From the NCBI GenBank assembly GCA_028277085.1, contig JANQHL010000187.1, positions 1 to 41,846 on the forward strand: a DNA stretch of 41,846 bases. The letters are read 5' to 3'. Below the pieces are notes generated by a model, which worked only from the letters and a program-made list of their open reading frames with translations, was not told where the DNA came from and ran no database searches. Position numbers and translations under genes: made by a program. Position 1 is the first letter of the stretch, and each line of letters opens with the position of its first letter. Positions 18,523 to 26,473 of the stretch are shown one piece after another. The stretch comes from Flavobacteriaceae bacterium (GTDB lineage: Bacteria; Bacteroidota; Bacteroidia; Flavobacteriales; Flavobacteriaceae).

Positions 18523-20307
18523 AAGGGTTATCCGTTTAAAATAAAGCATTCTAAAATCTATAGCAGCATTACCGGGTATGGAAATAGCTTTTAGGCTTAC
18601 ATTCCCTGGGCCCTTATTTGCTGTTATCTCGCCCAATTTTAAAGGCTTAAACTCCTTTACAAAGGATTCCATTCTTGGATACCGATCCTGTTCTTTACCA
18701 AGCAAAGGCGGATCATGGGCTTCGGTTATTGTGGTCCTAATAGTTGCATCATTCAATGAAAGCTCTAGGGTTGTCCCGGTATTTTCCGGTTTGCAGGTGT
18801 AATAGAGGTAAACTTCAAACCGGCTATCGTTCAATACCTCCACGTCCCAGGTGATCGCATCCTGTTCCTGTACCCAATTGGTAAAAAACGAATCGTTAGG
18901 CCAACGGTTACTACGTTTGATCTTTCCATGGGCGATCCCATCCCTGGCGGGCAGGAGTGCGAAACCGTGTGTATGATCCCCTAAAGGAAAACGTCTTTTA
19001 GTTGTTGGTCTTTCTAAGGCGTTTACTTCTTTCAACCATGTTTTCTTAAGAGCGATTAAGGAATCTCTGGTTTCGGGAAACTTTGTTGTGATATCTTGCG
19101 TTTGCCCTGGATCGTGGAGGATGTTATACAACCGGTTTTCGTGATCCAGGCGAAAATTTTGGATACGAACACTGGTTTTATCGTTCCAATGGTTGTAAAC
19201 GATCTTGTCCTGTAGTTCAGTGGCTTGGTTTACCAAGTGTTTACTCATATCCATCCCATCGATGGCCAAGGAATCCGGTAATGAGATTTGCGTTAGGGCG
19301 GTAAGGGTAGGTAGCAGGTCAACAGCACCCATAAGTTGCTGGGATCTGGTCCCTGGAGGTATCCTTTTCGGCCACTTTATAAAAAAAGGTGATTTTACTC
19401 CACCCTCATCGGTAGCACCCTTTTTACCTTTAAGGTTGCCATTCCATCGCCAACCAGCAGGGCCATTGTCTGACATGTAAACGATAATGGTGTTTTCCTC
19501 CAGGTCATTTTCGCGTAGGAATTGAGTCAAACGGCCTACGTTCCAATCAATGTTTTCCACCATAGCCAAAGCCGCCTTCGTAAAAAGTTCGTCCTCTTTT
19601 TCGTCACCATGGTAGGGCATTTCCAAGGTTTGGTCCTTTACACTATTCCAAAACCTGTCGGGCACCTGCATAGGGCTGTGAGGTGTGTTTACCGGCAAGT
19701 AAAGCAAAAAGGGGGGCGTCTTTTGTTTTGAAATGAAGTCTATAGCATGCTCAAAGAGATCATCAACCAAAAAGCCTTTCCCTTTTACAATGGCGCCATT
19801 GTGTTCCAGCATGGGACTGAAGTAATTCCCCCAATGGCCTGAGCAGAACCCGTAAAAATCATCAAATCCCCGGGAATTCGGGTGATACGGGGGTTGGGTG
19901 CCATTATGCCACTTACCATAAGCTGCCGTGGCGTATCCCGCATTCTTATATATTTCTGCAATTGTGGGTACACCAAGGTTCATACGCTCACCTCCAGCCG
20001 AGGTGTCATACACCCCTAACCTGGGGAAGTATTGCCCGGTTAGCAATTCAGCTCGGGTAGGGGAGCACACCGGTTGCACATAGAAATTTTCCATAACTGC
20101 ACCTTCCAAAGCGAGGCTGTCAATATTTGGGGTGGAGAGATTGGTGTTACCGTGAAAGCTTACATCGCCCCAGGCTTGATCATCTGTGAGAATTATGATC
20201 ACGTTTGGGGCCTGATACAAAGAAGTATGGGTGTGTTCAGCACAACCGCAAAACGCTAGAGCTACGAATACGAAACAGGGAAAAAGGGAACGCTTTGCAT
20301 AGGACAT
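18511..20307 (-). CDS. secreted S1-family sulfatase (Cys-type formylglycine sulfatase)
   Basis: 598 residues. The leader ends LALAFCGC, a lipobox with Cys20 or Cys22. The N-terminal metal site NVIIILTDDQAWGD gives Asp42/Asp43. The sulfatase signature C81-S-P-T-R85 followed by AELLTG marks the Cys that is converted to formylglycine. Further family landmarks are YGKWHNG, MSDNGPAGW and the Lys/Gly-rich KGKKGATDEGGVKSPFF. The last 120 residues form an extra beta-rich domain after the alkaline-phosphatase-like core. It should remove sulfate esters from a carbohydrate outside or in the periplasm. It converges on the dehydrogenase pair, which suggests a shared sulfated substrate. No sulfatase-activating enzyme was recognised in the window (GldJ has only the fold). 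Confidence 0.93.
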   Translation of the reverse strand: MSYAKRSLFPCFVFVALAFCGCAEHTHTSLYQAPNVIIILTDDQAWGDVSFHGNTNLSTPNIDSLALEGAVMENFYVQPVCSPTRAELLTGQYFPRLGVYDTSAGGERMNLGVPTIAEIYKNAGYATAAYGKWHNGTQPPYHPNSRGFDDFYGFCSGHWGNYFSPMLEHNGAIVKGKGFLVDDLFEHAIDFISKQKTPPFLLYLPVNTPHSPMQVPDRFWNSVKDQTLEMPYHGDEKEDELFTKAALAMVENIDWNVGRLTQFLRENDLEENTIIVYMSDNGPAGWRWNGNLKGKKGATDEGGVKSPFFIKWPKRIPPGTRSQQLMGAVDLLPTLTALTQISLPDSLAIDGMDMSKHLVNQATELQDKIVYNHWNDKTSVRIQNFRLDHENRLYNILHDPGQTQDITTKFPETRDSLIALKKTWLKEVNALERPTTKRRFPLGDHTHGFALLPARDGIAHGKIKRSNRWPNDSFFTNWVQEQDAITWDVEVLNDSRFEVYLYYTCKPENTGTTLELSLNDATIRTTITEAHDPPLLGKEQDRYPRMESFVKEFKPLKLGEITANKGPGNVSLKAISIPGNAAIDFRMLYFKRITLSGQ

Positions 20308-20404
20308 AACTAAAAGATGATTTGCTCAAAATATAGTGCATACTCGCTTTCCATTCAAATAGTATTTTGTCAAAACAACAACATACAGTAAATTGATTTT
20401 GAAG

Positions 20405-20412
20405 TAACTTTG
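20405..20412 (+). promoter_or_regulatory. -7 box of the queD promoter
   Basis: TAACTTTG is an exact TAnnTTTG box, 20 bases before the queD ATG. No clear TTG lies at the right distance upstream, so the -33 half is weak. Confidence 0.45.
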
Positions 20413-20432
20413 CACAGTTATAACGTATACAC

Positions 20433-20843
20433 ATGATTGCTACAATTTGCAGGAAAGCGCATTTTAATGCCGCCCACAGATTGCATAATCCGAAGTGGAG
20501 TGATGCGAAAAACATTAAAGTTTTTGGCAAATGCAATAGTCCTTACTATCACGGACATAACTTCGATCTTGAGGTGCGGATACGGGGAGAAGTAGATCCG
20601 GAAACCGGGTTTATCATGGATCTGGCCGTATTGGGGAAATTGATCAAAGAAGAAATTGAAGAGCGTTTCGATCATAAAAACCTCAATGAAGACTGCCCTG
20701 AATTTGAAGGGGTATTACCCTCAACGGAATATTTTGTAAAGATCATCTACGATATTCTAAAGCCAAAACTGCAACCCGGACAGCAATTACACATTACCCT
20801 TCACGAAACACAAAAGAATTCTGCAGAGTATGGGGATTGGTAA
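20433..20843 (+). CDS. queD: 6-carboxy-tetrahydropterin synthase / PTPS family
   Basis: 136 residues, normal for QueD. Zinc ligands are His15 (HFNAAHRL) and His40/His42 (YYHGHNF); Cys34 (FGKCNSP) is the family's catalytic cysteine; FDHKNLNED and the C-terminal Glu in HETQKNSA complete the active site. It converts dihydroneopterin triphosphate to carboxy-tetrahydropterin, the first committed step of queuosine (7-deazaguanine) synthesis, in the cytosol. The other queuosine genes are not in the window. It is divergent from the sulfatase and followed 30 bases later by tRNA-Val(GAC); no terminator is visible between them, so read-through into the tRNA is possible. Confidence 0.92.
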   Translation: MIATICRKAHFNAAHRLHNPKWSDAKNIKVFGKCNSPYYHGHNFDLEVRIRGEVDPETGFIMDLAVLGKLIKEEIEERFDHKNLNEDCPEFEGVLPSTEYFVKIIYDILKPKLQPGQQLHITLHETQKNSAEYGDW

Positions 20844-20873
20844 CAATTTCCGATATTGCGACACTTTTTGATT

Positions 20874-20948
20874 GGAGTGTTAGCTCAGCTGGTTTAGAGC
20901 ACCGCCTTGACAGGGCGGGGGTCGTTGGTTCGAATCCAATACACTCCA
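20874..20948 (+). tRNA. tRNA-Val (anticodon GAC)
   Basis: A full cloverleaf can be drawn. Acceptor GGAGTGT (20874-20880) pairs perfectly with ACACTCC (20941-20947). D stem is GCTC/GAGC, anticodon stem CCGCC/GGCGG around loop TTGACAG with anticodon GAC, and T stem GTTGG/CCAAT around TTCGAAT. The discriminator is A and no CCA is encoded. A degenerate tRNA-like 3' end follows about 80 bases downstream. Confidence 0.95.
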
Positions 20949-20953
20949 CTAGC

Positions 20954-21052
20954 GGCAGGGAGTGCTGCCTTAACAGCCTGCCTACCTCTGGTAGGGGTAG
21001 CCATCACTGGTCTGCTTGCTGCAGATAGATTCGAATCCGGTATGTTCCGCCA
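20954..21052 (+). other. tRNA-like remnant / structured element after tRNA-Val
   Basis: The segment 21030-21052 reads TTCGAAT, CCGGT, ATGTTCC, G, CCA: a T loop, T-stem 3' arm, acceptor 3' arm, discriminator and encoded CCA. The expected 5' partners are missing: the bases before the T loop (ATAGA) pair poorly with CCGGT and there is no GGAACAT. Instead three short hairpins precede it: GGCAG/CTGCC (20954-20969), CTACC/GGTAG (near 20981-20993) and TCTGC/GCAGA (near 21011-21025). The acceptor arm ATGTTCC can pair, using three G-T pairs, with GGAGTG at 20960 or with the real tRNA's GGAGTGT. It may be a decayed tandem tRNA, a recombination scar or an attachment-site remnant. Confidence 0.35.
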
Positions 21053-21143
21053 CGATAGGGTAGTTGTCTTATAGGTTTTCCCTTGATTTTTAAGATGTTA
21101 GCTGCTCCAATGTTAAATCTTCACTTCCGGGAAAAACTTAACA

Positions 21144-21173
21144 TTGCAATTTGTTTACGTTAAATTAACTTAG
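21144..21173 (+). promoter_or_regulatory. candidate promoter for the 65-residue protein gene
   Basis: TTG (21144-21146), 19 bases, then TAACTTAG (21166-21173), one mismatch from TAnnTTTG. It would place the start of transcription about 20 bases before the TTG codon at 21199. Confidence 0.35.
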
Positions 21174-21198
21174 CAGCCAATTCAAAATCGTTCCCCTT

Positions 21199-21396
21199 TT
21201 GAAAAAGTTTACCGAGAAAGAGATCAAGAAAAAGATTGGCAAGGAAGAAAAGGAAATACGGGAAAAGGTCTTCCTGCTTGCTAATGGTATGATTGATGTC
21301 CATGGCTATGAAAAAGACGAAGCTTTTGCCAAAGCTTTAACAATAGCCAGGAGTTGGAGGGACAACGGGGGCAAATATCCTGTTAAACGAACCTAA
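21199..21396 (+). CDS. small conserved-looking hypothetical protein, 65 residues
   Basis: Reads from a TTG codon: MKKFTEKEIKKKIGKEEKE, then IREKVFLLANGMIDVHGYEKDEA, ending ARSWRDNGGKYPVKRT. The first third is very Lys/Glu-rich and helical, and no signal peptide or membrane segment is present, so it is probably cytosolic. I do not recognise a family. Support for a real gene comes from the clean frame, the promoter-like pair at 21144-21173, and a Lys-rich start typical of small flavobacterial proteins. A hairpin CCTAAA/TTTAGG (21392-21409) contains the stop codon. There is no ATG near the start, so translation depends on the TTG. Confidence 0.5.
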   Translation: MKKFTEKEIKKKIGKEEKEIREKVFLLANGMIDVHGYEKDEAFAKALTIARSWRDNGGKYPVKRT

Positions 21397-21439
21397 ATAT
21401 TTCTTTAGGGGTACTACCCATTAAAAAGTGAAGTGTTGC

Positions 21440-21811
21440 TTAAAGACTAATACTACACGCATTAGATTTTCCAAACCAGCGTACGCGATTTCGGGAAGCC
21501 AGATTATAAATGGTATCCCGAATAATTCTAGGAATATAGGCTAACAAGGCTGCCACTAACCGCCATTTTGGAATTTTAGCTACGATCTCCAGGAAACCGT
21601 CGGAATGGGTATGTGGCCCATTCTCGTCAAATAGGATAACTGTGGTAAGTTCTTTTGTAGGAAAGCCGTGTTCTTTTAGCAGTTCCTGTCCTTTAGGGGA
21701 TTGAAACGGTACAAACTGGAACACATCTTCCGGAGCAAACCGCATAAGCCAGCCTACGACACCGTTGCACAGATTGCATTCCCCATCAAAAATTATAATG
21801 CTCTTTTCCAT
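21440..21811 (-). CDS. DCC-family thiol-disulfide oxidoreductase-like protein (DUF393)
   Basis: 123 residues, the usual length. The N-terminal motif IIFDGECNLCNGVVGWL contains the D-x2-C-x2-C signature (Asp9, Cys12, Cys15) that names the DCC family, on a thioredoxin-like fold. The middle segment FVPFQSPKGQELLKEHG and the C-terminal YNLASRNRVRWFGKSNAC are also typical; a second Cys pair is not conserved as a CxxC here. The exact reaction is unknown for most members. It lies 84 bases downstream of murF on the same strand, so it may be co-transcribed with it, though nothing links it to cell-wall synthesis. Confidence 0.85.
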   Translation of the reverse strand: MEKSIIIFDGECNLCNGVVGWLMRFAPEDVFQFVPFQSPKGQELLKEHGFPTKELTTVILFDENGPHTHSDGFLEIVAKIPKWRLVAALLAYIPRIIRDTIYNLASRNRVRWFGKSNACSISL

Positions 21812-21895
21812 GATGATTGGTTGTATTGCCCTTTTGGTCGGGGGTTGGGAACCATCATTTCATAAGTGTCAGGTATTTAAGAAAAGTTTATGAGG

Positions 21896-23170
21896 CTACA
21901 ACAGGTCCAGGATCCGCTCCATAGCCATGCCCCGGGACCCTTTTATAAACAACACCTCTTTTTCCAATGGGTGGGCGAGAAGGTGTTCTTGTAAGGATTC
22001 AAAGGAAGAGAACTTTTGGAATTTGGAAACCACCTGATAGAACTGCTTGCCGACCAGGTACACATCTTTAAAATTCAATTCGGCCACCAGATCTGCTATA
22101 CCCTGGTGTTCTTCGTGACTGGATTCCCCCAATTCAAACATATCCCCAAGAAAGACCACTTTGGGATGACCCTTGGCTTTTGCAAAGCTTTCTAAAGCGG
22201 CCTTCATGCTGGTAGGATTTGCATTATAGGCATCCAAAACGATGCGATGCCCTCCTTTCGCTACTATTTGGGATCGGTTGTCTGAGGGAACATACGCTGC
22301 TATTGCAGCTTTGATGGCTTCGGGAGGAATGGTAAAGTATTTGCCCATGAGTACCGCTGCACAACAATTGGGAAAATTGTACGCACCCACCAATTGCGTA
22401 GTAATTTCGGTATGCTCAAACCCCAACCGTATAAAAGGATCAGTATCCAACAAGTTGATGTTAAAATACTTTGGATCGCTTTGGCTAAACCCGATTTTTT
22501 TGATGTAAGGGGATAGTTTTTCTTTTTGGATAGGATCATCTGCATTTAAAAAGACATGCTTGTCGTGTTGCAGGAGATAATCGTAGAGTTCGCTTTTCCC
22601 CTTGATGACCCCCTGCACGCCACCAAATCCTTCCAGATGGGCTTTCCCGAAGTTGGTGATATAGCCAAAATCCGGTTGGGCTATTCCGGAAAGAAAAGCA
22701 ATCTCCTTTTGATGATTTGCGCCCATTTCTACCACCGCTATTTCAGTAGCTTCAGTGATACGCAATAGCGTTAAGGGCACGCCAATGTGATTGTTGAGAT
22801 TACCTTGTGTAGCAATGGTATTATACTTTTTAGCCAGCACCGCATGGATCAATTCTTTGGTCGTGGTTTTTCCGTTACTCCCAGTGAGGGAAATTATAGT
22901 TGCTTTGGAATAGTTTCTATGATAGGTGGCCAGTTGTTGTAGCGTTTCCAAAACATTATCTACCAGCAGTATGTGTGCTGAGGTGGCGTATTCCGGTTCG
23001 TCTACTACCGCATAGGTGGCCCCTTTTTCAAGGGCTTCCGCGGCAAAAGTATTCCCATTAAAATTCGGGCCTTTCAGGGCAAAGAAAATGCTGTTTTGCA
23101 CTATTTTTCGTGTATCCGTAGACACCCTGGGAAACTGTAAAAACAACTGATGCAATTGTGATAAATCCAT
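21896..23170 (-). CDS. murF: UDP-N-acetylmuramoyl-tripeptide--D-alanyl-D-alanine ligase
   Basis: 424 residues, the usual length of the Bacteroidota enzyme. The ATP-binding P-loop is GSNGKTTTKEL (97-107), preceded by the N-terminal MurF domain (DTRKIVQNSIFFALKG). The central domain has AVVEMGANHQKEIAFLSG, and the C-terminal ligase domain has LDAYNANPTSMKAAL and VFLGDMFELGESSHEEHQ. It adds D-Ala-D-Ala to the UDP-MurNAc-tripeptide, the last cytosolic step in making the peptidoglycan monomer. The neighbouring upstream gene is gldJ, an arrangement known in other flavobacteria such as Flavobacterium johnsoniae. A strong terminator (23182-23212) separates them, so murF likely has its own promoter or depends on read-through. 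Confidence 0.95.
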   Translation of the reverse strand: MDLSQLHQLFLQFPRVSTDTRKIVQNSIFFALKGPNFNGNTFAAEALEKGATYAVVDEPEYATSAHILLVDNVLETLQQLATYHRNYSKATIISLTGSNGKTTTKELIHAVLAKKYNTIATQGNLNNHIGVPLTLLRITEATEIAVVEMGANHQKEIAFLSGIAQPDFGYITNFGKAHLEGFGGVQGVIKGKSELYDYLLQHDKHVFLNADDPIQKEKLSPYIKKIGFSQSDPKYFNINLLDTDPFIRLGFEHTEITTQLVGAYNFPNCCAAVLMGKYFTIPPEAIKAAIAAYVPSDNRSQIVAKGGHRIVLDAYNANPTSMKAALESFAKAKGHPKVVFLGDMFELGESSHEEHQGIADLVAELNFKDVYLVGKQFYQVVSKFQKFSSFESLQEHLLAHPLEKEVLFIKGSRGMAMERILDLL

Positions 23171-23181
23171 GGATCGAAGAT

Positions 23182-23212
23182 AAAAAAAGCCCTTGATGTA
23201 GAATCAAGGGCT
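23182..23212 (-). terminator. rho-independent terminator of gldJ
   Basis: Perfect 10-base stem AGCCCTTGAT (23188-23197) / ATCAAGGGCT (23203-23212) with a 5-base loop. On the minus strand it is followed by a run of seven T, the signature of an intrinsic terminator. Confidence 0.85.
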
Positions 23213-23235
23213 ATTATTTTCTCTAGCAATCTTTT

Positions 23236-24900
23236 TTACCGCGCCTTCTTGTGACGAACGGTTTTATTCTTGTTTTTGGATTTGCTTCCCACTCGAGACA
23301 TGGCACATCGGAAACCGATGTCATCTGTGGCCATATATTGTGGCAGGTAACGACGTTGTGCCGGATCTAACCAAAATGCTCTATCCCGCCAGGAACCTCC
23401 TTTGTATACCCGAACTTCATCATTGATAAGGGAAGTTCTGTAATTGGAGGTGTCGTATTGTCGCAATAATTTTCCAGTAGAATCCCGTTCCACTTTATGC
23501 TTGGGAGAATCATACATTTTACGGTTATCGGAGGCGTCATCACTAAATCGCTCATAGAATCGTGAAGATCCCGGGTCTCCATCACGAAACCCTCGGTTAT
23601 CACTGCTTGAGAAATTGGTTCGCAGATATGTTTCTTCCTCTCCAATCGGAATCTCTTTGATTTCACCTGGAAGATTTACCGCAACAATTTTTCCGTTTGG
23701 AAGTGTATCGTAAACGATGTCATCCCGCAAGATTTCCACTTTTCCGTCTTCCCCAATCGCTTTTTTAAGATAAATATTACCCCGGTAATAGTTAAAGTCA
23801 CTAATCTCGTCATCTACGATAGGACGGTACACGTCTGCCACCCATTCGCTAACATTTCCTGCCATATCGTACAATCCAAAATCATTGGGTTTGTAGGACT
23901 TCACTTCTGCGGTAATATCTGCACCATCATCGGACCATCCTGCAATACCCCCATAGTCTCCTTTTCCTTGTTTAAAGTTGGCTAATTGGTCACCGCGACC
24001 TACGCGTTGACCGTTACGGGTGTAATCCCCTTCCCAGGGATATTTTTTTCTACCTCTGTAATTGTTGTATTCCCGAGATCCGATAAGCGCCTGCGCAGCA
24101 TATTCCCATTCGGTTTCAGTGGGCAATCGATACTCAGGTGAAATTACACCGCTACTGCGTTTGGCAAAAACACTGATGGAATCTTTCTTTTGCTTTCCTT
24201 GAAGCGAATCAATTTGTCCACTATACACAGATTCCGGATTATTCAAATAAGCCTCTGTACTGAACGTCCCTTCCACATCGCCGCTTAAAGCGCCATACAT
24301 GGCATCTTCAGCAAGATAGCCTTCACGGACCAATAACAATTCGTTTACCCGATCTGTTCTCCATTCCGCATATTGTGTAGCCTGAACCCAGTTGACACCT
24401 ACTACCGGATACTCCGCATAGGCGGGATGCCTTAGATAATTATTGGTCATGGTCTCGTTGAAGCCGAGTCGGTTTCTCCAAACCAGGGTATCTGGCAACG
24501 CACCTTTATAAATATTTTCGTACATGGGATTTTCCGGAGGGTAGACCCTTTTTAAGTAATCCAGGTACTCCATATACATTTTATTGGTAACCTCAGTTTC
24601 GTCCATGTAAAAGGACTGCACATGCTGCTGGGTGGGACTATTGTTCCAATCGTGCATAATATCGTCCTGCACTTTCCCCTTGGTAAAGGTTCCTCCTTCA
24701 ATAAACACCGTACCTGGAGGGGTTTCCTGCTCCTTAAAATCAGAATTGTATTGAAAACCACCTTCTTTTGCATTGATCTTCCAACCTGTTGCCCTGGAAA
24801 TATTCTTGGAGGACGAAGATCCGGAAGAGTTTTTACAGCTGGATAAACTTCCCACAACCAAGGCAGAAGAAAGTACAACTTTTACAAAGTATTTTTTCAT
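23236..24900 (-). CDS. gldJ: gliding motility lipoprotein GldJ (FGE-fold)
   Basis: 554 residues from the ATG at 24898-24900; an in-frame ATG at 24915 adds five residues but spoils the compact signal. MKKYFVKVVLSSALVVGS followed by LSSC gives a lipobox with Cys22. The body has the formylglycine-generating-enzyme/SUMF1 fold: PPGTVFIEGGTFTKG, FYMDETEVTNKMYMEYL, PVVGVNWVQATQYAEW, RLPTETEWEYAAQA, DMAGNVSEWVADVY and RVYKGGSWRDRAFW. GldJ lacks the enzyme's activity and is an essential periplasmic lipoprotein of the gliding/type IX secretion machine, where it is needed for stability of GldK. Its length, lipobox and the murF neighbour fit GldJ better than GldK. Terminator at 23182-23212. Confidence 0.92.
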   Translation of the reverse strand: MKKYFVKVVLSSALVVGSLSSCKNSSGSSSSKNISRATGWKINAKEGGFQYNSDFKEQETPPGTVFIEGGTFTKGKVQDDIMHDWNNSPTQQHVQSFYMDETEVTNKMYMEYLDYLKRVYPPENPMYENIYKGALPDTLVWRNRLGFNETMTNNYLRHPAYAEYPVVGVNWVQATQYAEWRTDRVNELLLVREGYLAEDAMYGALSGDVEGTFSTEAYLNNPESVYSGQIDSLQGKQKKDSISVFAKRSSGVISPEYRLPTETEWEYAAQALIGSREYNNYRGRKKYPWEGDYTRNGQRVGRGDQLANFKQGKGDYGGIAGWSDDGADITAEVKSYKPNDFGLYDMAGNVSEWVADVYRPIVDDEISDFNYYRGNIYLKKAIGEDGKVEILRDDIVYDTLPNGKIVAVNLPGEIKEIPIGEEETYLRTNFSSSDNRGFRDGDPGSSRFYERFSDDASDNRKMYDSPKHKVERDSTGKLLRQYDTSNYRTSLINDEVRVYKGGSWRDRAFWLDPAQRRYLPQYMATDDIGFRCAMSRVGSKSKNKNKTVRHKKAR

Positions 24901-25244
24901 AAGACTTGAGTTCAAAGCCGATTTGGTTTACGGATCGGCACTTTAGTTTCAATTTGATTTAAATCAGTTTTGGCAATAGAACGGAAATAAAGCGACAATA
25001 TTTTGCAGAACGCAAATATTTCTATTCCGTATCTTTTCCACATCGTAACAAAGGAATAACGCATTTGATGGTGATATAGTATGAGTCTCGGCCATATTAA
25101 CATTGAATGGGGATTTTTCTTTTTTTGTCGAAAAATCAAGATGATATATAAGAATTGTGCAAAATGGCCGTTAATCTGTAATACGTCTAAAATTTTTTGA
25201 GTCTTGGTCGTTACATTTTAGACTTTTGACCGCCACAAACTTAA
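24901..25244. other. 344-base divergent gap between gldJ and porV, where porU is usually found
   Basis: No coding sequence on either strand and no recognisable fragment of a PorU-like protein. It contains an inverted repeat GCCGAT/ATCGGC (24917-24922/24934-24939) in the gldJ leader. Towards porV there is TTTG (25196-25199), 19 bases, then TA-n4-TTTG (25219-25228), a weak promoter-like pair. Confidence 0.55.
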
Positions 25245-26396
25245 ATGAGCACAATGAAAAAATCCTTTCTTTTGGTAGCGCTTGTCTGTGTTGTTGAAGT
25301 ATTTTCTCAACAGGAACGTGCCATTACCACAGCGGTACCGTTTTTAAATATTTCAGGAGATGCACGCGCTTCAGGTATGGGAGACATGGGTGTAGCTACT
25401 TCTGCAGATGTGTTTTCCCAGCAATGGAACCCTGCCAAATATGCTTTTGCCACTCAAAAGGTAGGTATCGGTGTGAGTTATACCCCGTTTTTAGAGAGTA
25501 TTGTTTCAGATATTGGCTTATTGTCCGCAAATGTCTATAACAAGATCAACGATAGAAGCGCGTTTGGCTTTGGCCTGCGGTTTTTTAGTTTAGGCGATAT
25601 TGAGCTTCGGCAGACCATCGATGATGAGGGTACAACAGTAAGCCCTAATGAATTTGCCATTGATGCTTCCTATTCCCTAAAATTGAGCGAAACCTTTTCT
25701 ATGGCAGTAGGTGGACGATTCATAAGCTCTAACCTTCGCTTCCAGGATGCTACCCAGGATTCCCAGGCGGCTAATGCCTTTGCAGTGGATGTTGCAGGGT
25801 TCTATCGGTCCCGGGAAATTGCTTATAACTCCTTTGATGGTCGATGGAGAGCTGGATTTAACGTCTCCAACCTGGGAGGCAAGATCCAATATGACGAAGG
25901 GGGCCAGGAAAACTTCCTGCCTACCAACTTACGATTTGGAGGAGGATTCGACTTCATTTTCGATGCGGATAACGTACTTGGAATTTACACGGAATTCAAT
26001 AAATTATTAGTACCTACGCCAAGGGATTTTGATGGCGATGGCGATATAGACTCAGAAGACAATGACGAATACCAACAGATCAGCTTTTTCAATGGGGTTT
26101 TCGAATCTTTCGGTGACGCCCCGGATGGATTTAGCGAAGAGCTACAAGAGTTTACTTGGGCGTTAGGGGCAGAATATAAGTTCCAGGAAGCTTTTATGTT
26201 GCGTACAGGATACTTCAATGAAAATGAAAATAAGGGGGCAAGGCAATTTTTTACCCTCGGCGCCGGATTTAAGTTTAAGGCTGCCCAGATCGACTTGTCT
26301 TATCTGTTCTCAACCTCTCAGGTTCGAAATCCATTGGAAAATACATTGCGTTTCTCTTTGACCTTTAATTTGGGAGAAGAATATCTCAATGATTAA
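25245..26396 (+). CDS. porV: type IX secretion outer-membrane protein PorV (LptO)
   Basis: 383 residues; an alternative ATG at 25254 gives the tidy signal peptide MKKSFLLVALVCVVEVFSQ. The mature start AVPFLNISGDARASGMGDMG followed by VFSQQWNPAKYAF is the PorV/FadL-like signature, and the C-terminal strand LRFSLTFNLGEEYLND ends the barrel. PorV is the shuttle that picks up cargo with C-terminal sorting domains from the translocon and delivers it to the PorU sortase. An aspartate-rich insertion (RDFDGDGDIDSEDNDEYQ) forms an EF-hand-like calcium loop in an extracellular segment. It is upstream of cdd and the pdh genes but separated by a strong terminator. Confidence 0.93.
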   Translation: MSTMKKSFLLVALVCVVEVFSQQERAITTAVPFLNISGDARASGMGDMGVATSADVFSQQWNPAKYAFATQKVGIGVSYTPFLESIVSDIGLLSANVYNKINDRSAFGFGLRFFSLGDIELRQTIDDEGTTVSPNEFAIDASYSLKLSETFSMAVGGRFISSNLRFQDATQDSQAANAFAVDVAGFYRSREIAYNSFDGRWRAGFNVSNLGGKIQYDEGGQENFLPTNLRFGGGFDFIFDADNVLGIYTEFNKLLVPTPRDFDGDGDIDSEDNDEYQQISFFNGVFESFGDAPDGFSEELQEFTWALGAEYKFQEAFMLRTGYFNENENKGARQFFTLGAGFKFKAAQIDLSYLFSTSQVRNPLENTLRFSLTFNLGEEYLND

Positions 26397-26412
26397 GGAA
26401 CTACAATCACAT

Positions 26413-26450
26413 AAAAAATCCTCGGTAAATGCCGAGGTTTTTTATTTTTA
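26413..26450 (+). terminator. rho-independent terminator of porV
   Basis: CCTCGG (26420-26425), loop TAAATG, CCGAGG (26432-26437), followed by TTTTTTATTTTT and preceded by six A, so it could also work in reverse. It begins 23 bases after the porV stop. Confidence 0.85.
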
Positions 26451-26473
26451 CATGCAATCTGTTTTTCCCGCCT

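Noticed and set aside
20960..21052. A functional second tRNA, possibly selenocysteine-type because it ends in TTCCGCCA
   Set aside because: No matching 5' acceptor, D arm or anticodon arm could be drawn.
23236..24900. FGE/SUMF1-like protein as the activating enzyme for the sulfatase at 18511-20307
   Set aside because: The lipobox, length and murF neighbour identify it as GldJ, a structural gliding/T9SS lipoprotein that uses the fold without the enzyme's role.
26429..26473. Longer N-terminus for cytidine deaminase
   Set aside because: The earlier ATG lies inside the porV terminator hairpin; the ATG at 26474 fits the family length better.
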